The translations under genes and the position numbers were made by a program. Under the pieces are notes generated by a model that ran no database searches, was not told the origin of the DNA, and worked only from the letters and a program-made list of their open reading frames with translations. DNA of 64,000 nucleotides, from positions 427,020 to 491,019 of the forward strand of contig WHUZ01000046.1 of NCBI GenBank assembly GCA_015179045.1. Direction: 5' to 3'. Origin of the DNA: Kalaharituber pfeilii (taxonomy: Eukaryota; Ascomycota; Pezizomycetes; Pezizales; Pezizaceae). Positions 40,926 to 51,179 of the stretch are shown here, in pieces (within the stretch, counting starts at the first letter, position 1; each line of letters opens with the position of its first letter).

Positions 40926-42562
40926 GAGTTAAAGAAAACCTTCATGTATAGAAAAAGGAATAAAGAAATAGCAAGAGAAAGATCTAGATAAAAAATATAT
41001 GAGAAAATGAAGAAACAAATAAAAAAATATATCCAAAAAGATTCTGCTATAATTTTTTCTATTATTTCCAATTTTCATAATAAAGCCAAGATTCAAACCA
41101 AGACTGAAAGAATAAATATTCCCTAAAATACTTAAGAAATTAAGATAATAGAAAAAGAAACACTAAAAGGAAAAATATACTTTTTTGATAGAAATATTCT
41201 AACTGTTTAAAGAGTAAAAAAGCTATATAAATAGCATTTAGTACATATACTAGAAGACTAATATAGGGTTGAATTATAGAAGGAATAGGCAGAAGTCTAA
41301 GAGGGATGTTTTTAAGAGAGAAGTATGATAGAAATACAAATATAATAAGATAAACATTAAGTTTTCTATTATATTTGGTATTTACCCTGAGATAAAAATT
41401 ACTAATTTCCTTACTAATATTTCTTTACTAATCATATACTGCTTGTAGGATTGGGTACTATATCCTATACCTTAAAACATTTTAGTTAAGAATGCTTACA
41501 ATATTGTTAATTGACAAAATCATATATTAAGGTAATGATATTATGAGTGATATTATAGGATGACATTATGGTAACATTATAGATTGGATTTCTAATTACT
41601 GAGAAAAATGACATCATTTCTAATATTATACTAATATCAAAAGGATGCTGAAGCCAGTTTTATTTAGTATAAAAAATAAGTTATTTTATATCTAAATAGT
41701 TATAAAAGTATTGGATTTTTACTATAGGATTAGATCTTTAAAGTTCTTAAAGTTCATCAGTCTAATAAGTAGTTCTAGTAGACTAAGGGGATAGCCTAAG
41801 AGACTTATCTTTATAAGATACATCTTAGATAGATAGAGTACAATTTAAAGTAATCAGACTTACTTCTTTCAGTCTACTATCCATCAGCAAAAAATAGGTC
41901 GCGCCACAACGCGGCACCCAGCGTCACAACGTACAGTTTGCGCCCTGAGCGCCTCGTCCGCCCCATGCATATCTGACCTCATCGCCTCGCGACAGTCGCG
42001 CCCTGTGCATTTCTGGCCTTATTCCTTTGCCACTCTCGCGCCCCATGAAATCGGCTTTTTACCTTGGTGCGCCCCTGGCATTACAAAACCTAGTTTACGC
42101 CCTCAGCGTACACAACGCAAGTAATCCTGCTGCCGGCGTCGCGACATGCTCAAGTCCTCCATTGTGCCCACGACGCAAGTAATACTGCCGCCGGCGTCGG
42201 AACGTGCTCAACGTGCTCATAATGTCCTTCATTTCATGTGCGCATCTCATGTGCGCATCTCATGTGCGCGTACTCAACATGCTCAATGTGCCCAATATGC
42301 CCTCAATCTCATGTGAGCACTCAACGTGCTCAACATGCTCAACATGCTCACTATGCTCGTGTGCACTCAATATGTTCCATATTTCGTGTGCGCGCTCAAC
42401 GTTTTTTTTTTTTTTCAATACTCGCATGCCGCCCAACGGGCTATGGCGAGTGTTTTATTAATGAAAGTAAAAACAACAGCAACAACCACAACAAATCTCG
42501 TATCCCTAAATACATTTATTCCCCGCGAGCTCCTCCGTGATGCGGGTGGCGCCCGGTATCTC

Positions 42563-43795
42563 CTACTTCCGTCCCCTCTCCGAGTCATACCGGACCGAAC
42601 GGTGCCAACGTCCACTGATTCTCACCTTCTCAACATCCATGTCTTTCCCCAGGTACACTACCACCGAACTTGTCTTCTTCCCTTCCTCCTCCAGTGTGGG
42701 CCTCCTCCTCAGCCAGCGAATCCCAACTATCTTCCCCAATTCCTTGTTCGCGGCTTCCAACCAGTGTTCGACCTCCCCTAGGTCCTTCCGAAGGGCGATC
42801 CGTGTATTACAAAGGCCGGATTTACCCTTGGTGGTGGCTTCGGAGTTGGTTGGTGGAGGGGTGGCGGTACGGCCCTTCCGAGCGGCCAGATGGCGTTGGA
42901 AAGCCTCTTCCTGGCTCGGGAATCGTCCTTTGCCCTTCGGAGGTCTTCCTTTGCCCTTTGTGTCCGTGGAGGATGTAGGCGGTGGTGGCGTGGGTGTGGG
43001 TGGTGATGGCTTTGCCTTCGGTGATGGTGGTGCTGGCGGTGGTCCCGACACGGGTGGTACTCCCGATGAAGACGCAATCTTCTTGGCCTCCTCACCGCTG
43101 AGTTGGCGCTTGATTTCGTACGGTTGATCCGGAGCGGTCGGAAAAAAGACATACTCATCGGAGAGGGCAAGAAGACAAGCTCCATCGTGGTGTACTTGGA
43201 GGACCCACAAGACATTGACAAGGTGCGACTTGGAGGGAGATGGCTCAAGGCGAACCAGTACGAGAAGGAGAGAGGAAGGAGATAAGACAGAATGCTGGTC
43301 GCATCCCGCAACACATGCCGAACCGCGGCCCTATGTACTTAAGCTTAGTTAGTTTCTTTTCTGTTCAAATAAACCCTCGCCATAGCCCGTAGGGCGGCAT
43401 GCGAGTAATGAAATAAAAAAAAAAAAAAAAAAAAGATCCGGAGCGGAGTCTTCCCCTTTCTCTTCCTCGTCCGAGAGGAGATGGGTGGCGATGGTGGTGG
43501 TGGCGGCGGTGGCGGTGGTGGTGGTGGCGGCGGTGGTGGCGGTGGTGGTGGTGTGGTGGTGCCGGACTCACCGGCTCCGCCGTGATTGGGCTGAACCCCA
43601 ATCCCTTGCTTGGGTGCTGGAAATATTCTCCTTCCCAGTGGGGTTTCTCGTCATCTGCATCCCCGCAGAAAGAACGGAACTCCCGCTTTTCGGCATCTAC
43701 GCACACGAAGTACAGGAATGCTCCTTTTCCAGTCCTTCATTGTTCTTTTCTAGGAACGCCGCAACGGCACTCTCGTTGGCGCTGAGCCTCATGGT
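42563..43795 (-). pseudogene. ORF1 of the half-LINE, split by insertion
   Basis: The N-terminal part (MRLSANESAVAAFLEKNNEG...) and the C-terminal part (DQPYEIKRQLSGEEAKKI...) are separated by the 297-bp nested element. There is also a frame change around 43700. The C-terminal conserved domain is the same as in the half-LINE at 15542-16441, although the 3' tails differ (A here, B there). Confidence 0.75.
43126..43446 (+). mobile_element. 5'-truncated ORF1-type LINE (family A tail) nested, 12-bp TSD
   Basis: The TSD gatccggagcgg (43126-43137 and 43435-43446) flanks a 297-bp plus-strand copy. It has the last 45 codons of ORF1 (GEGKKTSSIVVYLEDPQDID, then VRLGGRW), a 3' UTR, the hairpin (GCCC GTA GGGC) and poly-A. 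It is the fourth nesting level: gypsy-3 LTR, minisatellite block, half-LINE, this copy. Confidence 0.9.
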
Positions 43796-44459
43796 CTTGG
43801 CGCGACAGGGGTGGGTGACGTGCTGGCAACGGTGGTGGTGAGCTGAAGGATCCTCGAGATTTCGCCCCGCAGGGGAATTTCGCACTGTCGGGTATTTGAG
43901 AATAAGAATTAGATCAAAAGACTCAGCTCGCTGAGTACTTTCGATCTATGTAGATTTCAGCGGAGGGGACGTTGTGGTTGTGGAGTCGCTTCCAAACGCT
44001 CGTCCTGAGGTGGTTGTTGTCGGTGACACGGCGCGCGCTCAACGTGCTCAACATGCTCAATGTGCCCAATATGCCCTACATCTCATGTGCGCACTCAACG
44101 TACTCAACATGCTTAACGTGCTCAACATGCTCAATGTGCCCAATATGCCCTCATCTCATACGAGCACTCAACATGCTTAACATGCTCAACATGCTCAATA
44201 TGCTCACTATGCTCGTGTGCACTCAATATGTTCAATATTTCGTGTGCGCGCTCAACGTGCTCAACATGCTCAATGTGACCAATATGCCCTACATCTCATG
44301 TGCGCACTCAACGTCTCTCAACATGCTTAACGTGCTCAACATGCTCAATGTGTTCTACAATTCCATATCTCATGCGTGCGCCCAAGATGGTCCATTAACT
44401 CGATTAGGCAATATCGCAGCATGCCTGAACTGCCCTGGTTAGTACATTACGAAATTGGG

Positions 44460-44790
44460 ATCAAGTTTACGGTGTTGAAAAGGGGCGGAGTCCACTACGC
44501 ACTGGCTCGCTTCCAGGTTGCTTGGGCTCTCCGTTGGGTTACTGAATTGAGTGCTGTGGAGGTCGTTTAGGCCCCCGTTGGGTCTCGTATAGGTTGCTAA
44601 ATTCGGTGCTGATGAGGTCACTCAAGCCATTTTAGCTTAAGCTTCCGGGCGGGTCCCTTAGGTCTCCCGTGGGTTACTGAATTGAGTGCTAGTGAGGTCG
44701 CTTGGGCCTCCGTTGGGTCTCGGATAGGTTGCTAAATTCGGTACTGATGAGGTCGCTCAGGCCATTTCAGCTGCCCGCTGTAATCCCACG
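44460..44790. repeat. About 165-bp tandem duplication
   Basis: Two imperfect copies of a unit containing gggttactgaattgagtgct and ggttgctaaattcggtnctg, followed by gatgaggtc, lie in the minisatellite block. Confidence 0.7.
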
Positions 44791-44929
44791 GGCCGGCTAG
44801 GATAGCTCGCAATAGCAACCAGACTACCACAATGGCATGATACAACCACACTAGGCATAGTACGAGTTGCTGATCAATCTAGTTCCAGCTGGCGTGTTGA
44901 CACTGTGAGAATTGCCCCTACTTGCACGT

Positions 44930-45095
44930 TGAATTCAGGAGTCAATTCAGGGCTCAATTCCGGAGTCAATTGAGGACTCAATTCAGGAGTCAATTCAGGG
45001 CTCAATTCCGGAGTCAATTCAGGAGTCCATTCAGGAGTCAATTCCGGAGTCAATTCAGGAGTCAATTCAGGAGTCCATTCAGGAGTCAATTTTCA
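44930..45095. repeat. 12/13-bp minisatellite (GTCAATTCAGGA)
   Basis: About 13 tandem copies of gtcaattcagga-like units with g/c variants. Both strands read open (FRSQ or LTPE repeats) because of the periodicity. Confidence 0.9.
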
Positions 45096-45215
45096 TGGAA
45101 AGTGCTTCTTCGTCCTTCTTCGTACTTCGTCGTCCTTCTTCGTGCTTCTTCGTGCTTCTTCGTACTTCGTCGTCCTTCTTCGTGCTTGTTCGTCCTGCTT
45201 CGTCTTCTTCGTCCT
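45095..45215. repeat. CTTCTTCGTC minisatellite
   Basis: Tandem 9- and 10-bp units of cttcttcgtc, cttcgtcgtc and cttcttcgtg directly abut the previous array. Confidence 0.9.
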
Positions 45216-45264
45216 TCACACAACCTACTCACACATCGCACAACTTACTCACACATGTTAACAG

Positions 45265-46215
45265 GTGTCACTCGACAGCACGAAATGCTGCACAATGAGC
45301 TCTATTAACTGGTATGGCAGGCCCCTTTCAACGCCACGAGATGTTTGAACATGAGCTTAACTTCACAGGTACCGCAGGGCCCGGTGTGAGATGTGGCAAC
45401 GTGAGCTGGATTTACAGGTATGGCGGGTCCCTTTCAGAGTCGCGAGATTTGTGAGCAGGAGCTCAAACTGACATTGACACGTACGGCAGGGCCCTTTCGA
45501 CAGCACGAGAATGGCAGGAAGAGTTCAATTTCACAGGTATGGTAGGCCTTCGTCTACGGCGTGATATATGGCAGCATGAGATTAACACGAGACCAGAGGG
45601 CCCTTCCGCCAGCACAAGATGTTGCAAAATCAGCTCAATTTACAGGTATGGTGGGTCCCTGTCAACGTCGAGATGTGTGAACATGAGCTGAATCTGACAC
45701 GTACTGTAGGGCCAAATCGACAACACGAGAATGGCAGAATGAGGTCAATGTCACAGGTATGGCCGGTCCCTTTCAACGTCGCGGGATATAAAGGTATGGC
45801 AATGAGAGCTCAGTACACAGGTACGGCGGGTCCCTTTCAACATCGCGAGATATGTGAACATGAACTGAATCTGACACGTACTGTAGGGCCCTTTGGACGG
45901 CACGAGAATGGCATGATGAGTACAATTTCATACATGTGGTGGGTCCCTTTCAACTTCGCGGGATGTGTGAATGTGAGCTGAATTTGACACGTACCATAGG
46001 GCCCAATCGACAACACCACAATGGTAGAATGAGGTCAATTTCACAGGTATGTCGGGTCTCTTTTAACGTCACAAGATGCATGGATATGAGCTCAATCTGT
46101 CAGCTACTAGTACTGTGAGGCCCTTACAACGGCACGAGAATGGGCGAATGAGTTCAATTTAGCAGGTATGGCAGCCCTTCCTCTGCGGCGCTTGATGTGG
46201 CATGAAAGGCTCAAT
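45265..46215. repeat. About 70-80-bp tandem array (CAACGTCGCGAGATGTGTGA...)
   Basis: Roughly twelve imperfect units alternate two related motifs: ggtccctttcaacgtcgcga, then gatgtgtgaacatgagctga, and gggccctttcgacagcacga, then gaatggcagaatgag. Translations such as CEHELNLTRTVGP are by-products of the repeat. Confidence 0.8.
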
Positions 46216-46419
46216 CTACAGGAATGCGGTGGAGCGGTATGGCATAGAGTGTTGATGAAAAGGCACGACGATACGGTGGAGTGGTAGGGTATGGAGGGGT
46301 CGTGAAAGGGCGCCTGTATATATCGCGATAGCTAGGAATGTATAAATAATTCAATATATACTGAATTGAGAACACATGAGGATGTGTATACAGAGTTGAC
46401 AACGTGGTACTACCATCAC

Positions 46420-46760
46420 AGTGCACCCCCAACGAGGCCCTAGAGGAAATTGCGTCCCCAACGAGCCCACTCATATCAACAGCGTGCTCAACGACATCCA
46501 CCAGGTTACGTGCGTCCCCAACGAGCCCAATCATTCAACAGCTGCTCAACGACATCACAGGTTACGTGCGTCCCCAACGAGCCCAAACATGTCAACAGCG
46601 TGCCCAACGACATCTACTAAGTTACGTGCGTTACCAACGAGACTCACTAAGTGACCTGCGTTATCAACGAGACGTACCAGGTGGCCAACGTTATGAAGAG
46701 GCCTATTAGGTCGCCTGCGTTACCAACGAGGCTTACTGGGTCAACTGCGTCCCTGAGGAG
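46420..46760. repeat. About 60-bp tandem array (CGTCCCCAACGAGCCCA)
   Basis: Five or six imperfect copies of a unit with gcgtccccaacgagcccaat, aacagcgtgctcaacgacat and ccaggttacgt. Later units degrade. Confidence 0.8.
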
Positions 46761-47469
46761 TCATTCAGTAGAGTGCGCCCTGCGCGTTGGGGACGCAGTA
46801 GCACGATCTCATGGGTTTGTGACGTGCTGAGCCGGAGTAGTGTGTTGTGGAGTCGAGTTTGTGCCCCAGCGCCCCAGCGTTGTGGCGCTCGTGGCGCTGA
46901 GGGCGCAAACTTCCTTTCTTCCTGATGTCTGTAAATCATTATATATTTCTAAGTACCTTAAGAGAGATGCCTACACTTAGTCTCTTAACACTAGTACTCA
47001 ATATTAATACTCTGAATAGTCACTGTATACAAGTACTATTAGACAGTTTACCCAACTGTAAATAAAGACTTATTCAATTCCTACATAGAACAAAGGAACT
47101 AAACTAAGAAAGTCAAACAATACTCTTGTTCTGCTAATAAAGAAATTTCATTCTAGAATTTCTCCAGTTTACTAAATAATATAGGAGACTATCACATATA
47201 ACTGTCCTATACAAAGGAACTATTAATCAGTTTCAAACTGAATAATCCTGAAGTTCAACCCCAGTAGTTCTCTATACTCTTAGCTCCTTTAATAACCTAA
47301 AAGAATAATAGTAATACCTAAAAATTTCTAAAAATAGACCAAAGCCTAAAACACTTCCTATAACAATAAGAATAATTTGCTAAGGTGGTAAACTCACAGC
47401 AATAGTACTACTAACTCTTCCAGAGCTTCTTCTAACTTTCTAAGCTTTAGAGTAAACTATAACAATAGC

Positions 47470-48116
47470 CTCTATGTTATAGGCATAATCGTTCTCATGC
47501 TATAATACTATCTTGTTTAAGTGTCGTCAAAAGGTACTACCAACTATAAAGCCTACCAGTTGGAAGTTTAGCTAACCTGATACTAGTCAGGTCTGTGGTA
47601 GTAGAACTTCTTTGGTTAAGAAGTAAGTAACTACTAAGATTAGCAATCTTGGTTACTAACTCTTCCGGCAGCTCCTGTTGTACTATTCGTTGTACGATAA
47701 CCTTTTCTTATTTTCTTATATCATCGATCTTTGTATAGGGATTGGAGTTATGATGGTATTTTTAGATAGAGGCTTGCATTAGAGGTTTCAAGTTCTTGTA
47801 TTTATTGTTCTAGAATTTATTGTAAGGGTTGGTCAAAAAGAAAGGCTGTCACTTGGCTTTTTTCAGGGTCTGGCTTGATTCCTAGAATCCATTCAAGCTG
47901 AATTTATTAACAGCTTTGAAGAACTACATTTTGTATAAATAGAAGCCTGACCCACCAGAGTTAGAAGGGCAAGGACCCGGAACTCAACCCTAATAAATAT
48001 AAAGCTTTCTTACTACCTTAACTACTTTATTTTCCATAACTTATATTTAATTATATTTCACGATGTAATTAGTTATTTAGTAAACGGCTTACTCCAATGT
48101 ATTCCGTAACACTCTA
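47470..48116 (+). repeat. Solo LTR family G, 637 bp, TSD ctcta
   Basis: An LTR at 47475-48111 (tgttataggcataatcg ... attccgtaaca) is flanked by ctcta (47470-47474 and 48112-48116), inside the gypsy-3 3' LTR. No other copy occurs in the window. Confidence 0.8.
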
Positions 48117-48163
48117 TAACCTATTGAGCCCAGCTCTAGAGTTAGCATTGAGAGAATATAATA

Positions 48164-48730
48164 CAACTATCTTTCATGAATAAATGAATTAAATATAAAT
48201 TATGAACTTTGAGTCACTACTGTCAATATATATATATGCTAGGTCATTCATAAAAACATTCTAGTAGCTACTGGTCTGAGCTACTTACTACTGGCTCAAA
48301 CTACTTAATAGAATACTAGGTTATGATCATATATAGTATAATGTATTGACTTTTTTGTTCTATACATAGAACTACAATAGAATTTTGGTATATTGGTAGC
48401 TGTTAAAAATACTAGAAGATTCGAAATTATAATTATCTAAATTATATATTTATTTTTTTGTTTATTTATTTAAGTATTTAAACTTAATATTTTTCTATGC
48501 TATCGGTATTTTGAATGTATTCTACATATTGCATTCTGTTTTATATACTTCTCTAGTATACAATGCCAAGCTTATCTTATTTACCTAAACTAGTAATTAC
48601 TTTTTAGCCTCATTCCTTAACAATCTATACCTATGGAGCTTTTTACATCTAATATTTATTATCAATTCAAGCTATATATTTAATCTTGAAATCATACAAA
48701 TAGATATCAAATGGAACCTTAGAAGTTACA
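48164..48730. other. AT-rich host flank, nothing recognised
   Basis: Unique AT-rich sequence to the right of gypsy-3. It begins with the TSD caact. I see no gene or repeat. Confidence 0.4.
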
Positions 48731-48734
48731 TGAA

Positions 48735-48995
48735 ATCCAAATTTTCTGTCATGATCCAGAATGGCCCATGTCTTCAGCAGCTGAGAATAATGTTAAAATT
48801 CTTGCCAAGGTAAGTATAACCTATAATGAGATATTTTAATAAGATATTAACAAATTAGAAATTTTTTATTAATGAGGATGGCGTTCTAATGCGCAAAGCG
48901 AATCCTCTCCAAAACGAATACCATCGTGAGGCTATTATAGAAGATCAAGTATTTAACATTATTCAAGATATTCATTGCAATCTTAAAGCTGTCTT
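48735..48995 (+). pseudogene. Possible exon pair of a lost gene
   Basis: A frame ending PEWPMSSAAENNVKILAK at a donor-like aggtaagt (about 48809) is followed, after about 65 AT-rich bases, by DGVLMRKANPLQNEYHREAI, then EDQVFNIIQDIHCNLKA. The second segment faintly recalls the zinc-binding N-terminal region of integrase-like proteins, but the match is weak. The frame runs straight into the minisatellite at 49000, so the gene is truncated. Confidence 0.3.
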
Positions 48996-49500
48996 TCCTG
49001 TCGCCGGAGGGGGTCATTCATCACGCTGTATTTTTTTTGCCCTGTCGCCGGAGGGGTCCTTGATGAAGCTGATTTTTCCTGTCGCTGGAGGGGTCCTTGA
49101 TAAAGCTGTTTTTTCCTGTCGCTGGGGGTCCTTGATGAAGCTGTTTATCCTGTCGCCGGAGGGGTCCTTGCTGCTGCTGTTTTTTTGTTTGTTTTTCACC
49201 GGAGACGGTCCTTGATGAAGCTGTTTTTTCCTGTCACTGGAGGGGTCCTTGATGAAGCTGTTTTTTCCTGTAGCCGGAGGGTCCTTGCTGCTGCTGTTTT
49301 TTTTTTTTTTCGCCGGAGACGGTCCTTGATGAAGCTGTTTTTTCCTGTCACTGGAGGGGTCCTTGATGAAGCTGTTTTTTCCTGTAGCCGGAGGGGTCCT
49401 TGCTGCTGCTGTTTTTTTTTTTTTCGCCGGAGACGGTCCTTGATGAAGCTGTTTTTTCCTGTCGCTGGAGGGGTCCTTGGTAGAGCTGTTTTTTTCAAAC
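48995..49500. repeat. 37-bp minisatellite (GCCGGAGGGGTCCTTGATGAAGCTG)
   Basis: About 13 imperfect units of cctgtcgccggaggggtcct, tgatgaagctg and a T run. Unit length varies with the T tract. Higher-order repetition is visible: the block at 49200-49320 recurs at 49320-49440. Confidence 0.9.
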
Positions 49501-49675
49501 AGTGGATGTGTGGACACGCGAGTGTGTGTGTGTGAGTTTGAGAGGGTGAATTGTAGGTAGAATGAGAAAATTCAAATTCTGAGTGGCCCGGGCCAGTCAC
49601 GAACCAGCGTTCCATTGAGTAGTCCGGGCTAGTGGCCACTGGAACGTTTGTTACGAATGGCCCGGCACATATATA

Positions 49676-49725
49676 TGTATTTAATATCATAACTCGTATG
49701 CCGGCCAAAGGGATATAGCGCGTGT
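49676..49725 (-). mobile_element. Degraded LINE family A tail
   Basis: atatcataactcgtatgccg, then gccaaagggatatagcg resembles the inverted family A tail. There is no poly-T and no TSD, so it is an old remnant. Confidence 0.5.
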
Positions 49726-49962
49726 CAAACCTGCTGTAACTACAAAAGAGGTGAACGAAATAAAAGAAACCATACACTACCGCGCGTCCCGCAATGAAAC
49801 CCTGCACGTTCCAAGAATTCCACGAGTACCTATGCCTGCCTCTGCTGCCGGTCGGTCCACCAGGGCCACTGTCTACTGCGAGTCAAGGAGAAGCATTTTA
49901 TCCAACACCACTAAACCAAGCGGCGAGTTTGATCGTAGCACAGTCAAACATCGTCCTGCCGT

Positions 49963-51166
49963 TCAAGGAGCAAATATCAAATAAAATTTCTCCCACCAGT
50001 TGAGTTTCCCTTGCAAAGTGATTGCATCCTGCATGAGCCCATCAAGCCTGAGGTACCTTCCCGGAAACGCCACGGACTCAATGGCAACCTCACCCTGGTC
50101 CCCAGCGCGGTGAATTCTGAACTTTTCCCGCTCACCGCACGAGTACTGAAAATTTACTTTCCCCCCACCAACCCATGAAAAATCTCCTGGGCCGAGGCCG
50201 CATGCATCAGCCCGTATGTACACATTGGGGAAGCAACTTCCGCGAAAAGCTACAACATCATCCGGATGTCGCTCGAGCTCAAATATTTCCCGCTCATGAA
50301 CAGTCATTTCAACATCCACAGTTCCGCCGCCTCCCTCGCTGAATGATTTGACACCTGCACTATTCATACTGACATAACGTCTTTCAAAGGCCACTGATTT
50401 GATTGCCACGCGGGTTGGTACCAGGGTACTGCTGATCGTGTCTTTGTAGTTCTTCAGCTCTGTAACCTCATTCAGGCTTTGACGATGTTTTGCAGCCAGC
50501 TTATCTAGCTTAGATTGCAGCTGTGATGTCTGTTCCTCGAGTGCTTTGTGGTCGCGTGCTTTAACCTTCTCCACTTCCTGAATTTTTGGCTTCTGGTCCT
50601 CAAGGGCTTTATGGTCGCCTGCTCTTAGCCTCTCCAGTTCTTGAATTCTGTTAGTAAGCTCATATATCCGGTCCTCTTTTGCTCCCAGCTCTTTTTTTGC
50701 ATTTGCTAGAGCCTCCTGTAGTTCCTGTACTGAAGCTCTGTCAGACGTATTTGGAAATTCAAACTCGTCGACGACTGTTCGCTCGGTCGGCGTATAGGAA
50801 GTTCTTCCTCCCATTTGCCCAAAGAAAGCCCCAAGGCGAAGGCGTAGCGCATCGTTGTAAGGCTTCCGAGCCTTGAAATTACCAACAAGATTGACATAGT
50901 TTTAGTATTTATACATGCAATGTATTCTTGCACTGAGTCCAAGGTGGCAAGCATATGAAGATGCACTAAAGTCCAAAACCTGAGAAAGGCAGAAAAGAAG
51001 CACTTACTGAGTTGATTAACTTCACGAAGACCAATTGAGGGTCGATGCTTTTGTTCGCAGCATTGCAGAACCAATCCCAGAGGTTATCAAGCATGGGGTC
51101 AGTCAAAAAGTCGTCGGATTGGAGGAGATCACGGTCGCGTGGTAGATTCTGTGCCGCAGATGCCAT
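49963..51166 (-). CDS. Coiled-coil protein with fascin-like beta-trefoil domain (exons 51166-51008 and 50871-49963)
   Basis: Minus-strand gene with one 136-bp intron (50872-51007; donor gtaagt, a tactaa branch, acceptor tttcaag) gives 355 residues from ATG 51166. Residues 1-75 form a predicted globular N-terminus (LLQSDDFLTDPMLDNLWDWF). Residues about 100-200 are a charged coiled coil with ELQEALANAKKELGAKEDRI and a repeated DHKALE motif. Residues about 215-355 contain hydrophobic repeats typical of actin-crosslinking/fascin-like beta-trefoils (VAIKSVAFERRYVSM, FPNVYIRADACG, VAIESVAFPGRYLRLDG). It is the only host gene here with no visible lesion. Function is unknown; cytoskeletal or carbohydrate binding would be guesses. 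Confidence 0.7.
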
Positions 51167-51179
51167 GGGTGCTTATTGC

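Larger units (their letters stand above)
42390..44044 (-). mobile_element. ORF1-only LINE (family A tail), 12-bp TSD, containing a nested copy
   Basis: The TSD gcgcgctcaacg (42390-42401 and 44033-44044) bounds a minus-strand element. It has poly-A and the family A hairpin tail at 42402-42450 and the shared full-length 5' end at about 43945-44032 (sense ctacatagatcgaaag). ORF1 runs from about 43795 and is split by a plus-strand copy at 43138-43434. It resumes with YEIKRQLSGEEAKKI, continues with LRKDLGEVEHWLEAANKELG and SSVVVYLGKD, and stops at 42563. Gly/His-coding triplet expansions occur near 43480-43560. Confidence 0.88.
42195..44390. repeat. Nonamer (CTCAACATG-like) minisatellite, split by a half-LINE
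   Basis: Arrays of gctcaacatgctcaatgtgc and variants at about 42195-42400 and 44033-44390 were one continuous array before the half-LINE inserted. Because the unit is 9 bp, all frames stay open and translate as LNMLNV-type repeats. This is not evidence of a gene. Confidence 0.85.
41881..46927. mobile_element. 5-kb GC-rich insertion made of consecutive minisatellites
   Basis: The insertion is defined by comparison with the empty site in the 5' LTR (about 13947). Its ends are short imperfect inverted repeats (catcagcaaaaaa on the left, the reverse complement of catcaggaagaaa on the right), each followed inward by sequence containing tttgcgccctnagcgcc. No transposase or Rep/helicase frame is present. 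The interior is almost entirely tandem arrays (listed separately) plus a half-LINE insertion. The class is unknown. A non-autonomous DNA element that captured satellite DNA is one reading. Confidence 0.55.
13385..48163 (+). mobile_element. gypsy-3: ancient RIPped Ty3/gypsy chromovirus expanded to 35 kb by nested insertions
   Basis: The LTR at 13385-15192 (with one insertion) and the LTR at 41323-48163 (with two) align over their whole uninterrupted lengths, about 1.16 kb each. They start tgtcatgg/tatgatag and end ataaca/ataata. The outside flanks are caacc and caact, a 5-bp TSD with one C-to-T change. A purine run (ttaagagagaag) abuts the right LTR, as expected for a plus-strand element. The internal region, after subtracting insertions, contains in order decayed gag, protease, RT, RNase H, integrase and chromodomain, all on the plus strand. 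Composition is very AT-rich and stops are mostly TGG-to-TAG/TGA and CAG-to-TAG types. Every other element between these coordinates is nested in it. Confidence 0.8.
41323..48163 (+). repeat. gypsy-3 3' LTR, split by two insertions
   Basis: LTR pieces 41323-41880, 46928-47474 and 48117-48163 are collinear with 13385-15192. It carries more T and A than the 5' LTR. It is followed by caact, the right TSD. Confidence 0.8.

Noticed and set aside
43365..43706. His-rich frame as a metal-binding protein
   Set aside because: It is the reverse strand of a GGTGGTGGCGG triplet expansion inside a half-LINE ORF1 and continues into the poly-T of the nested insertion.
44874..45089. Thr/Pro/Glu-rich frame (TPELTPEW repeats) as a surface protein
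   Set aside because: It is the minus-strand translation of the 12/13-bp minisatellite.
45619..46118. Open frames of 60-120 codons in the minisatellite block
   Set aside because: They are translations of 70-80 bp tandem units and have no conserved motif; openness follows from repetition.
41881..46927. Helitron identity for the GC-rich block
   Set aside because: The host site could be read as A/T, but there is no CTRR end, no terminal hairpin at the expected position and no Rep/helicase sequence.
49014..49807. Lys/Gln-rich minus-strand frames as genes
   Set aside because: They read through the 37-bp minisatellite; several frames are open only because of the repeat.
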